In this document: positions 16,539-25,837 of the stretch, piece by piece | How positions within the stretch are numbered: position 1 is the stretch's first letter | Layout: each line of letters opens with the position of its first letter | Origin: Pirellulales bacterium | GTDB taxonomy: Bacteria > Planctomycetota > Planctomycetia > Pirellulales > JADZDJ01 | Reading direction: 5' to 3' | Assembly (NCBI GenBank): GCA_020851115.1 | Contig: JADZDJ010000240.1 | Coordinates: forward strand, 1-41,458 | Length of the DNA stretch: 41,458 bases | Translations under genes and position numbers: made by a program | The notes under the pieces: generated by a model | Databases searched by the model: none | What the model was told of the DNA's origin: nothing | What the model saw: the letters and a program-made list of their open reading frames with translations, nothing else

Positions 16539-18062
16539 ATGTCAAAACCGATCAATTCAACTGCTGTTCCCCACGCCTCTTCTAGCGCCGGCAAATGGAT
16601 GGCACTGATTGCTGCCATTCTGGGCTGGCTGTTTGATGGCTTTGAAATGGGCATGTTCCCACTCATCGGCAAGCCGGCGCTGGCGGCGCTGCTGGGTCCA
16701 AAAAGCGACCAGGCGGCCGATTGGTTTGGCGTGATCATGGCCGTGTTTCTGGTTGGGGCGGCGACCGGTGGAGTGATCTTTGGTTGGCTCGGCGATCGAA
16801 TTGGTCGCGTGCGGGCGATGTCGCTTAGCATTGTCACCTACGCAATCTTCACCGGACTTTGCGGCTTCGCGACCGAAGCCTGGCACATTGCCGTGCTGCG
16901 GTTTGTCGCCTCGTTGGGCATGGGGGGCGAATGGTCGCTGGGCGTAGCACTGGTCATCGAGCTGTGGCCCGACCGGTCGCGCACTTTTGTAGCCGGTATG
17001 ATTGGGGCGGCATCTAATGTCGGCTTTTTGCTCGTGGGGATACTTAGCCTGAGATTGCTCCAAGTCGTTGGCGACGTGCAGGAGTTGATGCGGGGAATTG
17101 GCCTAGGCGAGACAACGATCGACTATTTGACTTCCAACCAGGCTTGGCGGCTGCTCATGATTGCCGGGGCATTGCCAGCGCTGCTGGTTTTCTTGATCAG
17201 GCTATTTGTGCCAGAATCGGAACGTTGGCAGCACGAACGCGACAAAGGCGCCACCTCTCATTGGGCAACGCGCGATTTAATTGGTGTGTTGGTCGGCTGC
17301 TGCGGGGCCGGTTCGGTGATCTTCTGCTGGACTCCGCTTGTGAACAATTCCGCTATCCGAATCATCGGCACAGTCATGGGCGTTGCCGTGGCATTCTTTG
17401 GATACGCGTATCCCGTGTGGTGCTACATGCGGCGGGCAGAGCAAGCCGGCGCACTCACCGTGGAAAGCCGCGCCACGAATACTCGGAACCTGTTGCTTGG
17501 TGCGCTGATCAGTGGTATTGCGCTGTTGGGAACATGGGGGGCTTTACAATGGGCGCCGCGCTGGGCCGCCGAAAGCTTGCAGTCCGATCCACTCAAGCAT
17601 GCCAAAGAGTATACGCAAATCTATTCGGCGCTCGGGGCGATTGTTGGCACGATTGCAGCGGCGTACTTAGCGGGCGTTGTGGGGCGGCGGATGGCATACT
17701 CGCTAATTTGCGTCGGTTCGTTCGTATCGGCACTGTATTTGTATCTGGGCAACGACCAGTTCGACGCGAAATTTCTCTTCGCGATGTTCACAGCCGGAGC
17801 GATGACGGCGGCGTTCTACGGGTTTTTCCCGCTCTATTTGCCGGAGCTGTTTCCGACCAAAGTCCGCGCGACCAGTCAGGGATTCGCCTACAATTTTGGG
17901 CGAATCATTGCCGCCATCGGCACACTACAAACGGCGAATTTGATGAAATTGTTCGACGGCAACTTTCCGATGGCAGGCTCGATCCTCAGCGGCATTTACT
18001 TACTGGGGCTATTGGCAATCTGGTTCTGCCCTGAAACCAAGGGAAAGCCGCTGCCCGAATAG
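16539..18062 (+). CDS. MFS transporter, sugar-acid/aromatic-acid symporter-like
   Basis: A 507-residue inner-membrane MFS carrier. The first helix has LGWLFDGFEMGMFPLIGKPA, with the DGFE acidic motif of the aromatic-acid/sialic-acid proton symporters; the 2-3 loop has GWLGDRIGRVRAMSL; the fourth helix carries SLGMGGEWSLGVALVIELWP, also typical of that group. The C-terminal half has LPELFPTKVRATSQGFAYNF. It is a distant relative of the preceding transporter and separated by 114 bases, so the two may have arisen by an old duplication or serve related substrates. Substrate identity is inference at family level only. Confidence 0.88.
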   Translation: MSKPINSTAVPHASSSAGKWMALIAAILGWLFDGFEMGMFPLIGKPALAALLGPKSDQAADWFGVIMAVFLVGAATGGVIFGWLGDRIGRVRAMSLSIVTYAIFTGLCGFATEAWHIAVLRFVASLGMGGEWSLGVALVIELWPDRSRTFVAGMIGAASNVGFLLVGILSLRLLQVVGDVQELMRGIGLGETTIDYLTSNQAWRLLMIAGALPALLVFLIRLFVPESERWQHERDKGATSHWATRDLIGVLVGCCGAGSVIFCWTPLVNNSAIRIIGTVMGVAVAFFGYAYPVWCYMRRAEQAGALTVESRATNTRNLLLGALISGIALLGTWGALQWAPRWAAESLQSDPLKHAKEYTQIYSALGAIVGTIAAAYLAGVVGRRMAYSLICVGSFVSALYLYLGNDQFDAKFLFAMFTAGAMTAAFYGFFPLYLPELFPTKVRATSQGFAYNFGRIIAAIGTLQTANLMKLFDGNFPMAGSILSGIYLLGLLAIWFCPETKGKPLPE

Positions 18063-18100
18063 GTGCAGGAACTTGGGAGGTTCGATCGACGTTGGCGAAA

Positions 18101-18128
18101 TTGACCCCGCGTGACAAATTTCTACAAT
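18101..18128 (+). promoter_or_regulatory. Sigma-70-type promoter of the livKHM genes
   Basis: TTGACC (18101-18106) and TACAAT (18123-18128) are 16 bases apart, a close match to the -35/-10 consensus. Transcription would start near 18135, giving a leader of about 35 bases to the ATG at 18171 that has its own GGAGG. Confidence 0.6.
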
Positions 18129-18170
18129 GGCGCATGGCTGAATGATCCTAATCGCTTGGAGGGCACGAAT

Positions 18171-19439
18171 ATGCATCGAATCCATTTCTGGACGGTATGG
18201 GCATCGACGGCCGCGGCAGCCTGCATTTGCGGCTGCAATACTTCGAGTTCGACACCGTCGGGCAGCACTACCGCCACGTTGAGAGTCAACCCCGACGCGC
18301 CCAAATCGGGCGCCATTCGGATTGTTTCCAGTCTGCCGCGTACCGGCAGTGCGAAGCAGCAGAGCGATACAATTGTGAATGGTATCAAAATGGCGTTCGA
18401 TGAGGCCGAATACAAAGTAGGCGATTTCACAATCGAGTATTCCGATCTCGATGACGCCACCGCCGCTGCCGGGCAGTGGACGGCCGAAAGCGAAGCCGCC
18501 AATGCAAAAGAAGCCGCAAACGACCCCAACGTAATGGTATATATCGGCCCCTATAATTCGGGGGCGGCAAAAACATCAATGCCGATTCTCAATAATGTCG
18601 GCTTGCTGATGATCAGCCCCGCAGTATCGGCCGTTGGCTTGACGAAGCCCGGCAAAGGTGAAGACAACGAGCCGGGCGTCTATCGTCCCACCGGCAAGCC
18701 AAACTTTACTCGCGTCGTGCCTGCCGACGATTTGCAAGGCTCCTATGGTGCCGACTGGGCGCATCAGCTAGGAATAAAGAGCGCCTACATTTTGGACGAC
18801 AATCAGGTGTATGGAAAAGGGTTGGCCGACATTTTTCGCGACCGCTGCCAAGAACTGGAAATCGAAGTGCTTGGCCAGGACAGCATCGACGAGAAAGAGC
18901 AGGACTTTAAGCCGCTGATGACAAAAATCAAATCGACCAATCCCGACATGATTTACTTTGGCGGCACAACACAAACCAAAGGCGGACAAATTTGCAAAGA
19001 TATGGTCGCCGCCGGACTCAATTGCAAGCTGATGGTTCCCGATGGTTGTTACGAAGCGGCATTCATCGAAGCTGCCGGCCCCGAAAACGCCAATGGCCGC
19101 GTCTACGCGACGTTCGGTGGACTACCACCAAAAAACCAAGTTGGCAAGGGCAAGGAGTTCGTCGAAAAATACCAAGAAAAATACGGCAGTATGCCCGAAG
19201 CCTACGCCATTTATGGCTACGAAGCCGGTAAAGTGGCACTCGAGGCCATTCGCCAAGCGGGCGTCAAGGACCGAGCGGCAATTCTGGGTGCCGCTTTTCT
19301 CATCAAAGATTTCGACGGCGCGCTGGGAAAATGGTCGTTCGACGAAAACGGCGATACGACGCTTAAAAAGCTCAGCGGCAGCATCGTCCGCGACGGCGAT
19401 TTTGAATTTGTGCGGATCCTGGGAGAGGAAAAAAATTAA
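18171..19439 (+). CDS. livK: Branched-chain amino acid-type ABC substrate-binding lipoprotein
   Basis: A periplasmic binding protein of the LivK/type I fold, 422 residues, anchored as a lipoprotein (signal MHRIHFWTVWASTAAAAC, lipobox ICGC, Cys22). Family blocks include RIVSSLPRTGSAKQQSDTIV, VMVYIGPYNSGAAKTSMPIL and DDNQVYGKGLADIFRDRCQE. The ATG at 18171 is chosen over an open frame from 18111 because GGAGG lies 8-9 bases upstream and the signal peptide starts there. The ligand may be a branched-chain or other amino acid or an amide; the sequence does not tell. The permeases livH and livM follow, but no ATPase gene is in the window. Confidence 0.88.
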   Translation: MHRIHFWTVWASTAAAACICGCNTSSSTPSGSTTATLRVNPDAPKSGAIRIVSSLPRTGSAKQQSDTIVNGIKMAFDEAEYKVGDFTIEYSDLDDATAAAGQWTAESEAANAKEAANDPNVMVYIGPYNSGAAKTSMPILNNVGLLMISPAVSAVGLTKPGKGEDNEPGVYRPTGKPNFTRVVPADDLQGSYGADWAHQLGIKSAYILDDNQVYGKGLADIFRDRCQELEIEVLGQDSIDEKEQDFKPLMTKIKSTNPDMIYFGGTTQTKGGQICKDMVAAGLNCKLMVPDGCYEAAFIEAAGPENANGRVYATFGGLPPKNQVGKGKEFVEKYQEKYGSMPEAYAIYGYEAGKVALEAIRQAGVKDRAAILGAAFLIKDFDGALGKWSFDENGDTTLKKLSGSIVRDGDFEFVRILGEEKN

Positions 19440-19585
19440 GGGTTCAGCGTTCAGGATTGATCTGTAATCGGCAAGTAGACATACAGGTTGACGAATTGAA
19501 GGGATGAACGGACGATTCGCTCGATGAGATGTGGTATCGATGAAGCTCGAGATGTGCCGACGCCCAACTCCTGAAACCTGAACCC
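19440..19585. repeat. Putative MITE-like element with 17-bp inverted ends between livK and livH
   Basis: GGGTTCAGCGTTCAGGA (19440-19456) and TCCTGAAACCTGAACCC (19569-19585) are inverted copies matching at 15 of 17 positions. They frame about 112 bases without coding content. The left end begins at the last base of the livK stop codon. The length and inverted ends resemble a miniature inverted-repeat element; an alternative is a large regulatory stem. I see no second copy in this window. Confidence 0.55.
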
Positions 19586-19606
19586 CAACCCCTCTTCCCC
19601 TGCACG

Positions 19607-20566
19607 ATGCTTCCTCTGCTGGCTGTCGCCGACACTGCTCCAGACTGGTTTACATTTTTCTTGCAGCAGTGCATCAATGGCCTGACGTATGGCGCGCTGA
19701 TCGCGCTCATTGCTCTGGGCTACACGATGGTGTATGGCATCATCGGGTTGATCAATTTCGCCCACGGCGATCTGTTCATGCTGGGCACGTTTCTCGCACT
19801 GACGCTCATTAGCGCCTTTGGTCTGGATACTCCGGATGCGTCGAGCGGGGCCATTGCCGTCGGGCTGCTGGCAATATTTCCGATCGCCGCCGTTTTTTGC
19901 GGAGCGTTGAATCTGGCCGTCGATCGCATTGTGTATAAACCGCTGCGCCGCGCCCCAAAGCTGGCGCCACTCGTTTCAGCCATCGGTGTATCGTTCATTT
20001 TCCAAAACATCGGCCTGTTGTGGAAAGGTCCGGCCGACTTAAGCGTGCCGAGCCTAGTACCGCGAACCGATTTTTTCAGCGATCCCACACTGGAATTCAC
20101 AGTGAAGGACCTGTTTTTGACTCTCACCGTTTTGCCAATCATGTTCGGCCTGACGTTGCTGGTGAAGTATACGCGGCTCGGCAAATCAATGCGTGCCGTT
20201 TCGCAAAACCCCACGGCCGCGCAATTGATGGGCATCCACGTCGAGCGAGTGATTGGCAATACATTTGCAATGGGAGGCGCGCTGGCCGGTTTCGCATCCG
20301 TGATCTACGCCCTGTATATCAATACGGTTGGATTTCAGATCGGCTATATCAACGGCCTGTATGCCTTTACCGCGGCAGTGCTAGGCGGCATCGGCAATAT
20401 TCCCGGCGCGGTGCTGGGTGGCCTGGTGATTGGCCTGGTCCGCTCGCTGGGCGCGGCCTACGTTGGCGCTCGTTGGGCGACGGCGATCATCTTTGGAATT
20501 CTGATTGTGATTCTCATATTCCGGCCCTCCGGCCTGCTCGGTGAACGCACGCGGGAAAAGGTATGA
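19607..20566 (+). CDS. livH: Branched-chain amino acid ABC permease LivH-type
   Basis: A 319-residue inner-membrane permease with about eight helices. The N-terminal block NGLTYGALIALIALGYTMVY followed by GIIGLINFAHGDLFMLG is the LivH hallmark, as is VSQNPTAAQLMGIHVERVI (the cytoplasmic loop that contacts the ATPase) and TAAVLGGIGNIPGAVLGGLV. The ATG at 19607 lacks a clear Shine-Dalgarno. Its stop overlaps the livM start by ATGA, implying coupled translation. Confidence 0.93.
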   Translation: MLPLLAVADTAPDWFTFFLQQCINGLTYGALIALIALGYTMVYGIIGLINFAHGDLFMLGTFLALTLISAFGLDTPDASSGAIAVGLLAIFPIAAVFCGALNLAVDRIVYKPLRRAPKLAPLVSAIGVSFIFQNIGLLWKGPADLSVPSLVPRTDFFSDPTLEFTVKDLFLTLTVLPIMFGLTLLVKYTRLGKSMRAVSQNPTAAQLMGIHVERVIGNTFAMGGALAGFASVIYALYINTVGFQIGYINGLYAFTAAVLGGIGNIPGAVLGGLVIGLVRSLGAAYVGARWATAIIFGILIVILIFRPSGLLGERTREKV

Positions 20567-21711
20567 AGCCAAGCTGGACCAAGTTTTTGCCGCGGTGGGA
20601 AGTGCTGGCGTTCTTGGCCATCGCACTTTTCCCGGCGTTTTGCGCATTGGTACGAAGTGTTTTTCCCGTCCAGTCGACGTGGGGCAATCTATTTGGCAGC
20701 AAGCTGACCGACTTGCTCATTTACGCCATTCTTGCGCTCGGTCTGAACGTGGCAGTTGGCTATACAGGACTATTGCAATTGGGGATTGCCGCGTTTTTTG
20801 GCATCGGCGTCTACATCACCGGTATTCTCACCGTCAATTCCTATCCGTTTCAGGTCGGCTTTTTCGTTTCGCTATTGTCGGCCACGCTTGGCGCCGCGCT
20901 GTTCGGATTGATCCTTGGTGCTCCCACTTTACGTCTGCGTGGCGATTATCTGGCCATCGTCACGCTGGGCTTTGGCGAAGTAGTCAAGGTGACGCTGCGC
21001 AATCTGGAAGAAATCACCAAAGGAACCAAAGGCTTGAATCCGATTCCACCGCCCCATTTGCCTGATTGGCTGGCTGTCGTCGCAGGTTGGTTCGGCTTTA
21101 GCAACAAGTGGGATCTCGATTACCGGTTGTTCTTCTACCTGTCGCTGTTCATCTTGGCAATCGTCGTCTTGCTCTTGAAAAACTTGGAACACTCGAAGCT
21201 GGGCCGATCGTGGGTTGCCATTCGAGAGGACGAACTGGCCGCCAGTTGCATGGGCGTCAATGTGCCCCGAGCAAAATTGGCAGCTTTTGCCGTCAGTGCT
21301 GGACTAGCTGGCTTGGCCGGCTGCTTGTACGCCACCAAACTGACGAATACCGCCGATCCGAACGCCTACGACTTCAATCGTTCGATCATCATGCTTTGCT
21401 GCATTATTCTGGGTGGTTTGGCGAGCATCCGCGGCACACTGCTGGGCGTATTTCTGCTGCTCGGGTTCGAATACATTGTGTCGCCGCAGATCGACTCGTG
21501 GATTCAGGACTCTGGCATCCTCGATAGCGCCGTCCAGTGGGCAAAATCGGTTTCGCCCGATAGCAATCAGCTAGCGAATGCGTTTGCCCGGCTGCTGACT
21601 TTTAGTAATTGGAAATTCATGATCTTCGGGTTGGCGTTAGTGCTGATGATGCGATTCCGCCCGGAGGGCCTATTGCCATCGTCTCGAATTCAACAGGAAT
21701 TGCGGCATTAG
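20563..21711 (+). CDS. livM: Branched-chain amino acid ABC permease LivM-type
   Basis: A 382-residue inner-membrane permease pairing with LivH. It shows LIYAILALGLNVAVGYTGLL, QLGIAAFFGIGVYITGIL, the LRLRGDYLAIVTLGFGEVVK block and the ATPase-contact loop WVAIREDELAASCMGVNVPR. It starts inside the livH stop. The usual next genes, livG and livF (ATPases), are absent; the following gene is an exoribonuclease in another transcription context. The importer must therefore use ATPases encoded elsewhere, unless the system is incomplete. Confidence 0.93.
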   Translation: MKPSWTKFLPRWEVLAFLAIALFPAFCALVRSVFPVQSTWGNLFGSKLTDLLIYAILALGLNVAVGYTGLLQLGIAAFFGIGVYITGILTVNSYPFQVGFFVSLLSATLGAALFGLILGAPTLRLRGDYLAIVTLGFGEVVKVTLRNLEEITKGTKGLNPIPPPHLPDWLAVVAGWFGFSNKWDLDYRLFFYLSLFILAIVVLLLKNLEHSKLGRSWVAIREDELAASCMGVNVPRAKLAAFAVSAGLAGLAGCLYATKLTNTADPNAYDFNRSIIMLCCIILGGLASIRGTLLGVFLLLGFEYIVSPQIDSWIQDSGILDSAVQWAKSVSPDSNQLANAFARLLTFSNWKFMIFGLALVLMMRFRPEGLLPSSRIQQELRH

Positions 21712-21887
21712 GGGCAGTCGGCACCATTTTCGTCACAGCAGGCTCCAATCCGTGGGGACGCCAATTCTGAAGAGAAATCAGCCCCGCGCATTGGGGTTAT
21801 CGCGCTTTCGCAATATTCATTGGCGGCGTACAATGTCATTTCAAACTTCATTGATGCCATTTCCGCAAAGCAACAAAGTATTTTTTC

Positions 21888-22874
21888 ATGCCCCGCCGAT
21901 TTGTCAGCGACCTTGGTTCGCAGGAGAACGTTTCTCAGATTTTCTTGGCATCGCAAAAACAGTTGCGCCCCAACCGCAACGGCAACTTGTATTTGCAAGT
22001 CGATTTGGCCGACCGCACTGGTTCGATCTGTGCCCGGATGTGGAACGCCAGCGAGACCGATTACCGGTCGTTTGAAGACGGCGATTTGATCCATGTTGAA
22101 GGGGCGACGCAGGTCTATCAGGGTGGCCTGCAACTGATCGCGACCAGCGTTTGCAAGGCACAGGCCGAAGAAGTCGACATGGCCGATTTCATGGCCCTGT
22201 CGCCGGCCGACATCGACCAGCTTGCCCGCCGGCTAGCGGAATTGCTGCGATCAATGCGCGACGGACATTTGCGCAACCTGGCCGAATGCTTTTTGAGCGA
22301 CGACGAATTCATGAATTGTCTAGCCAAATCGCCCGCGGGAGTGAAAAACCATCATGCCTATCCCGGTGGATTGCTTGAACATGTGGTGAACCTGATGGAA
22401 GTCGCCGACCGCATCGTCGATCGCTACCCGGCCATTGACCGCGATTTGCTGCTAATGGGCGTGCTGCTGCACGACATGGGGAAGATTCAGGAACTTTCGT
22501 CCGACCGCGGCTTCGCCTACACCGACAGCGGGCAGTTGCTGGGGCACGTGATCCTGGCGATATCGATGCTCGACGACAAAGTGCGCCAGGCCGAGGAACT
22601 TTCGGGCGAACCTTTTCCGGCAGATACGGTCCTCAGGCTAAAACATATGATTGTCAGCCATCATGGCGAATACCAGTTCGGCGCTCCCAAATTGCCGATG
22701 ACGCTGGAAGCCGTCGCGCTGCATCACCTGGATAATTTGGACGCCAAGATCCACAATTTCCAGCAACTGATGCGTGACGACGCAAATCTCGACAGCCCTT
22801 GGACGCAATACCATCAATCGTTGGGGCGGAAATTGTACAAAGGAAATGTCAAAGAGCCTGGCGGAGGTCGGTAG
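21888..22874 (+). CDS. YhaM-like 3'-5' exoribonuclease (OB-fold + HD domain)
   Basis: A 328-residue cytoplasmic protein. Residues about 30-95 form an OB-fold nucleic-acid-binding domain (GNLYLQVDLADRTGSICARM, EDGDLIHVEGATQVYQGGLQ). From about 150 an HD phosphohydrolase domain follows, with NHHAYPGGLLEHV, the metal-binding LLHDMGK near 193, and SHHGEYQFG. This domain order is that of YhaM, a 3'-5' exoribonuclease of RNA turnover. I take the ATG at 21888. A TACAAT box lies at 21829-21834 but I find no matching -35. RNase R is encoded next, which supports an RNA-decay role. Confidence 0.88.
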   Translation: MPRRFVSDLGSQENVSQIFLASQKQLRPNRNGNLYLQVDLADRTGSICARMWNASETDYRSFEDGDLIHVEGATQVYQGGLQLIATSVCKAQAEEVDMADFMALSPADIDQLARRLAELLRSMRDGHLRNLAECFLSDDEFMNCLAKSPAGVKNHHAYPGGLLEHVVNLMEVADRIVDRYPAIDRDLLLMGVLLHDMGKIQELSSDRGFAYTDSGQLLGHVILAISMLDDKVRQAEELSGEPFPADTVLRLKHMIVSHHGEYQFGAPKLPMTLEAVALHHLDNLDAKIHNFQQLMRDDANLDSPWTQYHQSLGRKLYKGNVKEPGGGR

Positions 22875-23128
22875 GACGGTTCACTGCAACGGAGAAGGGC
22901 GACGGGCGAAGATCCTCAAACCCAGCGAGTTGATGCCGCACCAAACGCCAGGCTGGCTCCAGATTCGAGGAGCGACTTGTCGTTGAAGAAAGCAAGCGAA
23001 GCGGCGAAGAGATTTCAGAATTCAACCGCACCGTGGGCGGAAAAATTCGTCTGCGAAAAACGTATCGCATCACACACATCGCGGCAGCGATACTTCTCAC
23101 CGCCTGCCGCCTACCGCATCCTCTTCCC

Positions 23129-25498
23129 ATGAATTTCTCTGAACTCGAACAGATTGCGCTCGATTTTGTCGGCCAGCCGACTTACAAACCGATCAAACCG
23201 CGGATGATTGCCAAGCGGCTAGGGCTGGATGAAGACTCCAGCCGCCAGCTCAAGCGGGTAATCAAGTCGCTCGTCAAACGTGGCCTTTTGGGTTACGGCG
23301 AAAAACACTTTGTCGTGCCGGTCAACAAACCCGCCAAGACTCTTACCGCAAAGCCTAAGTCCGACAAGCTACACGGGGCAGCGGAAGGCCGCGAAGAACC
23401 GTCGCGTCGCGCCAAACCATCGCGGGCCGAACTTGACGACGGCCGAGTTACGGGCATCTTCCGGCGCATGGCCGCTGGTTACGGCTTCGTGCGCCCTGTC
23501 GGCGTTGCCACCAAAGGAGATCGTAGTGGCGATATTTTTGTCGCGGCAAATCATTCGATGGACGCTGCCACTGGAGATACTGTGCTGGTGGCGCTTTCGA
23601 AGAAGCGCGACATTCGCCGGCCGAATCCCGAAGGTGACATTGTCGAAATCTTGGAGCGCGAGACGCATCAATTCGTCGGCACCTATTTCGAAGCCGCAGG
23701 CAACGGCTATGTGCAAGTCGACGGTACGCTGTTCTCGAAGCCAGTGTATGTAGGCGACCCCGGCGCGAAAAGCGCTCAACCCGACGACAAGGTCGTCTTC
23801 GAAATGGTCCGCTTCCCGTCGCACGTTCACGACGGCGAAGGAGTGATCACCGAAGTGCTGGGCAGTAAAGGAGCGCCAGGTGTCGATACGCTCTCGGTCA
23901 TCCGCGAATACAACCTGCCAGGTCCGTTCGCCGAAGATGCGCTGGACGACGCTCGCAAACAGGCCGAAAAGTTCGACGAATCGACCGGCGGCCGACTCGA
24001 TCTCACCGGTGAAACCGTCATCACGATCGACCCGGTTGATGCCCGCGATTTCGACGACGCCATTTCACTGGATCGGCTCGAAAATGGCCACTGGCGGCTC
24101 GGCGTTCATATAGCGGATGTCTCACATTTTGTTCGCAGCAAGACGCCGCTCGATCGTGAGGCATTTCAACGAGCGACAAGCGTGTATTTGCCCGATCGCG
24201 TCATTCCCATGCTGCCGGAGATCGTTTCAAACAATCTCGCCAGCCTGCAGCCAGAAAAAGTTCGCTACACCAAAACGGCGTTCATCGAATTCACGTCTGA
24301 AGGCATCCGCACCGCGGTCGATTTGCAAAACACCGCGATTCGCAGTAAGCGGCGGTTCACGTACGAAGAAGTCGATGAATTCCTCAAAGACCGTGAAGCG
24401 TGGCGCAGTAAGCTTAAGCCTGAAGTTCATGGCCTGCTCGCCCGCATGCACGAATTGGCGATGGTTTTGCGCCGCCGCCGATTCGACCGTGGGTCGCTGG
24501 AACTGACCATGAAAGAAGTGAAGGTCGATCTCGACAAGCATGGCCGCGTCGAAGGAGCGCATGTCGTCGAAAACACCGAGAGCCATCAGATCATCGAAGA
24601 ATTCATGCTGGCAGCGAATATGGCCGTGGCCGAGACGCTGCACCAGCACGACATGCTATTTCTGCGGCGGATCCACGCCGACCCCGACTCGCGTAAATTG
24701 AAAGCCCTTACCGAGTTCATCGCCGAACTCGGTTTCCAAACCGGCAGCCTCGAAAGCCGCTTCGAGCTGCAAAAGCTGCTCGGCTCGATCCACGGCCGCG
24801 CCGAAGAGCACGCCGTCAACTATGCTGTACTCCGCAGCTTGCAGCGGGCCGTTTATAGCCCTGAAGAACAAGGCCATTACGCATTGGCGAGCGATTGCTA
24901 TTGCCACTTCACTTCGCCCATTCGCCGCTATCCAGACTTGCACATTCATCGCCTCATCGATCTGTTGCTTGCAAAACGAAAGCCCGCCAACCACATGGGC
25001 GAACTCGTGGCGCTGGGCGAACATTGCTCCGAGCGCGAGCAGCGAGCCGAAGCCGCCGAGCGCGAGCTGGCGAAGCTCAAGCTCCTGATCTACATGAGCA
25101 GCCGCGTCGGCGAGCAGCTCGACGCGGTCGTCACTGGTGTCGAAGAGTTTGGTCTGTTCGTGCAAGGCGTCAATCTGCCGGCCGAGGGACTCGTCCACGT
25201 AGCGACGTTGGCCGACGACTACTACCGTTTCGACCGCCGTAGCCACAGGCTCGAAGGGCACCGCTCGGGCAACTCCTATCGCCTGGGCGACATGGTCCGC
25301 GTCGAAGTCGCTCGAGTCGATATTGACCGCCGCGAACTCGACTTCCGCATCGTGCAAAAGAAAGGCCGCGCGGCTCCTCCGCCAAGACTCAGCCGCGGCA
25401 AGGCAAAAAACCTGCGGGCAATCAAAGCGGATGCTCGCAAGCAGAAGCACGAGAAACATGGGCGGCGGGAAGGAATGCGAAAGAAGCGACGGCCCTAA
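23129..25498 (+). CDS. rnr: Ribonuclease R
   Basis: A processive 3'-5' exoribonuclease of the RNB family that degrades structured RNA. The 789-residue protein has an N-terminal winged-helix domain (MNFSELEQIALDFVGQPTYK), cold-shock-type domains around 105-270, the RNB catalytic domain with the metal-binding motif DPVDARDFDDAIS at about 300-313, and a C-terminal S1 domain from about 660 (LDAVVTGVEEFGLFVQGVNL). It ends in a basic tail rich in Lys and Arg, typical of RNase R and different from RNase II. The ATG at 23129 gives the family N-terminus; the frame is open to 23033 without similarity. It lies 250 bases after the YhaM-like gene. Confidence 0.94.
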   Translation: MNFSELEQIALDFVGQPTYKPIKPRMIAKRLGLDEDSSRQLKRVIKSLVKRGLLGYGEKHFVVPVNKPAKTLTAKPKSDKLHGAAEGREEPSRRAKPSRAELDDGRVTGIFRRMAAGYGFVRPVGVATKGDRSGDIFVAANHSMDAATGDTVLVALSKKRDIRRPNPEGDIVEILERETHQFVGTYFEAAGNGYVQVDGTLFSKPVYVGDPGAKSAQPDDKVVFEMVRFPSHVHDGEGVITEVLGSKGAPGVDTLSVIREYNLPGPFAEDALDDARKQAEKFDESTGGRLDLTGETVITIDPVDARDFDDAISLDRLENGHWRLGVHIADVSHFVRSKTPLDREAFQRATSVYLPDRVIPMLPEIVSNNLASLQPEKVRYTKTAFIEFTSEGIRTAVDLQNTAIRSKRRFTYEEVDEFLKDREAWRSKLKPEVHGLLARMHELAMVLRRRRFDRGSLELTMKEVKVDLDKHGRVEGAHVVENTESHQIIEEFMLAANMAVAETLHQHDMLFLRRIHADPDSRKLKALTEFIAELGFQTGSLESRFELQKLLGSIHGRAEEHAVNYAVLRSLQRAVYSPEEQGHYALASDCYCHFTSPIRRYPDLHIHRLIDLLLAKRKPANHMGELVALGEHCSEREQRAEAAERELAKLKLLIYMSSRVGEQLDAVVTGVEEFGLFVQGVNLPAEGLVHVATLADDYYRFDRRSHRLEGHRSGNSYRLGDMVRVEVARVDIDRRELDFRIVQKKGRAAPPPRLSRGKAKNLRAIKADARKQKHEKHGRREGMRKKRRP

Positions 25499-25772
25499 TT
25501 CGCCTTCTTCTGTGAAGCGAGCAACCGTCAAATGTGTATCGTCTTGCCTGTGTCTACCCAGATGAAGGCTCTCATGCGGCCTCGTAGGCGAACGCCTACT
25601 TCACCCGTGAGGTGATTGGAAGATGTACTCCCGGCAACACGCTGTTCGGGACTGTGCGACATGGAGTTTCGCAGTGCTAAAACTGGTATAACTATAGAAT
25701 AACAGATAGCGTGACAGAAGCCAAATTGGTTGGGTTATACGAAAATAGATAGTGAGATTTGAAGAATTTTTC
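25499..25772. other. Intergenic region after rnr, with a small hairpin
   Basis: No gene is supported here. GTAGGC-GAAC-GCCTAC (25584-25599) is a perfect six-pair hairpin with a tetraloop, about 85 bases after the rnr stop. It is followed by TTC only, so it is a poor terminator; it could be a REP-like palindrome. The AT content rises sharply after 25670, consistent with the promoter region of the next gene and a change in sequence character. Confidence 0.5.
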
Positions 25773-25801
25773 TTGACATCGTTGGTATATCTTGATACAA
25801 G
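25773..25801 (+). promoter_or_regulatory. Promoter with embedded operator dyad for the regulator gene
   Basis: TTGACA (25773-25778) is a perfect -35 box, and TACAAG (25796-25801) stands 17 bases downstream as a 4-of-6 -10 box. Between and overlapping them lies the dyad GTAT-N6-ATAC (25785-25798). A regulator bound there would block its own promoter, so autorepression by the downstream GntR/LacI-type protein is a reasonable inference. Confidence 0.5.
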
Positions 25802-25837
25802 GATTAGAACAACACAGGAAACGGTGGAGCTCTCCAT

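Noticed and set aside
17144-18034. 296-codon plus-strand frame inside the second MFS gene
   Set aside because: Its sequence is Arg/His/Cys-rich without motifs, whereas the MFS frame shows transmembrane helices throughout.
24656-25531. 291-codon minus-strand frame opposite rnr
   Set aside because: It is the shadow of the strong codon bias of RNase R, whose domains and motifs are complete on the plus strand.
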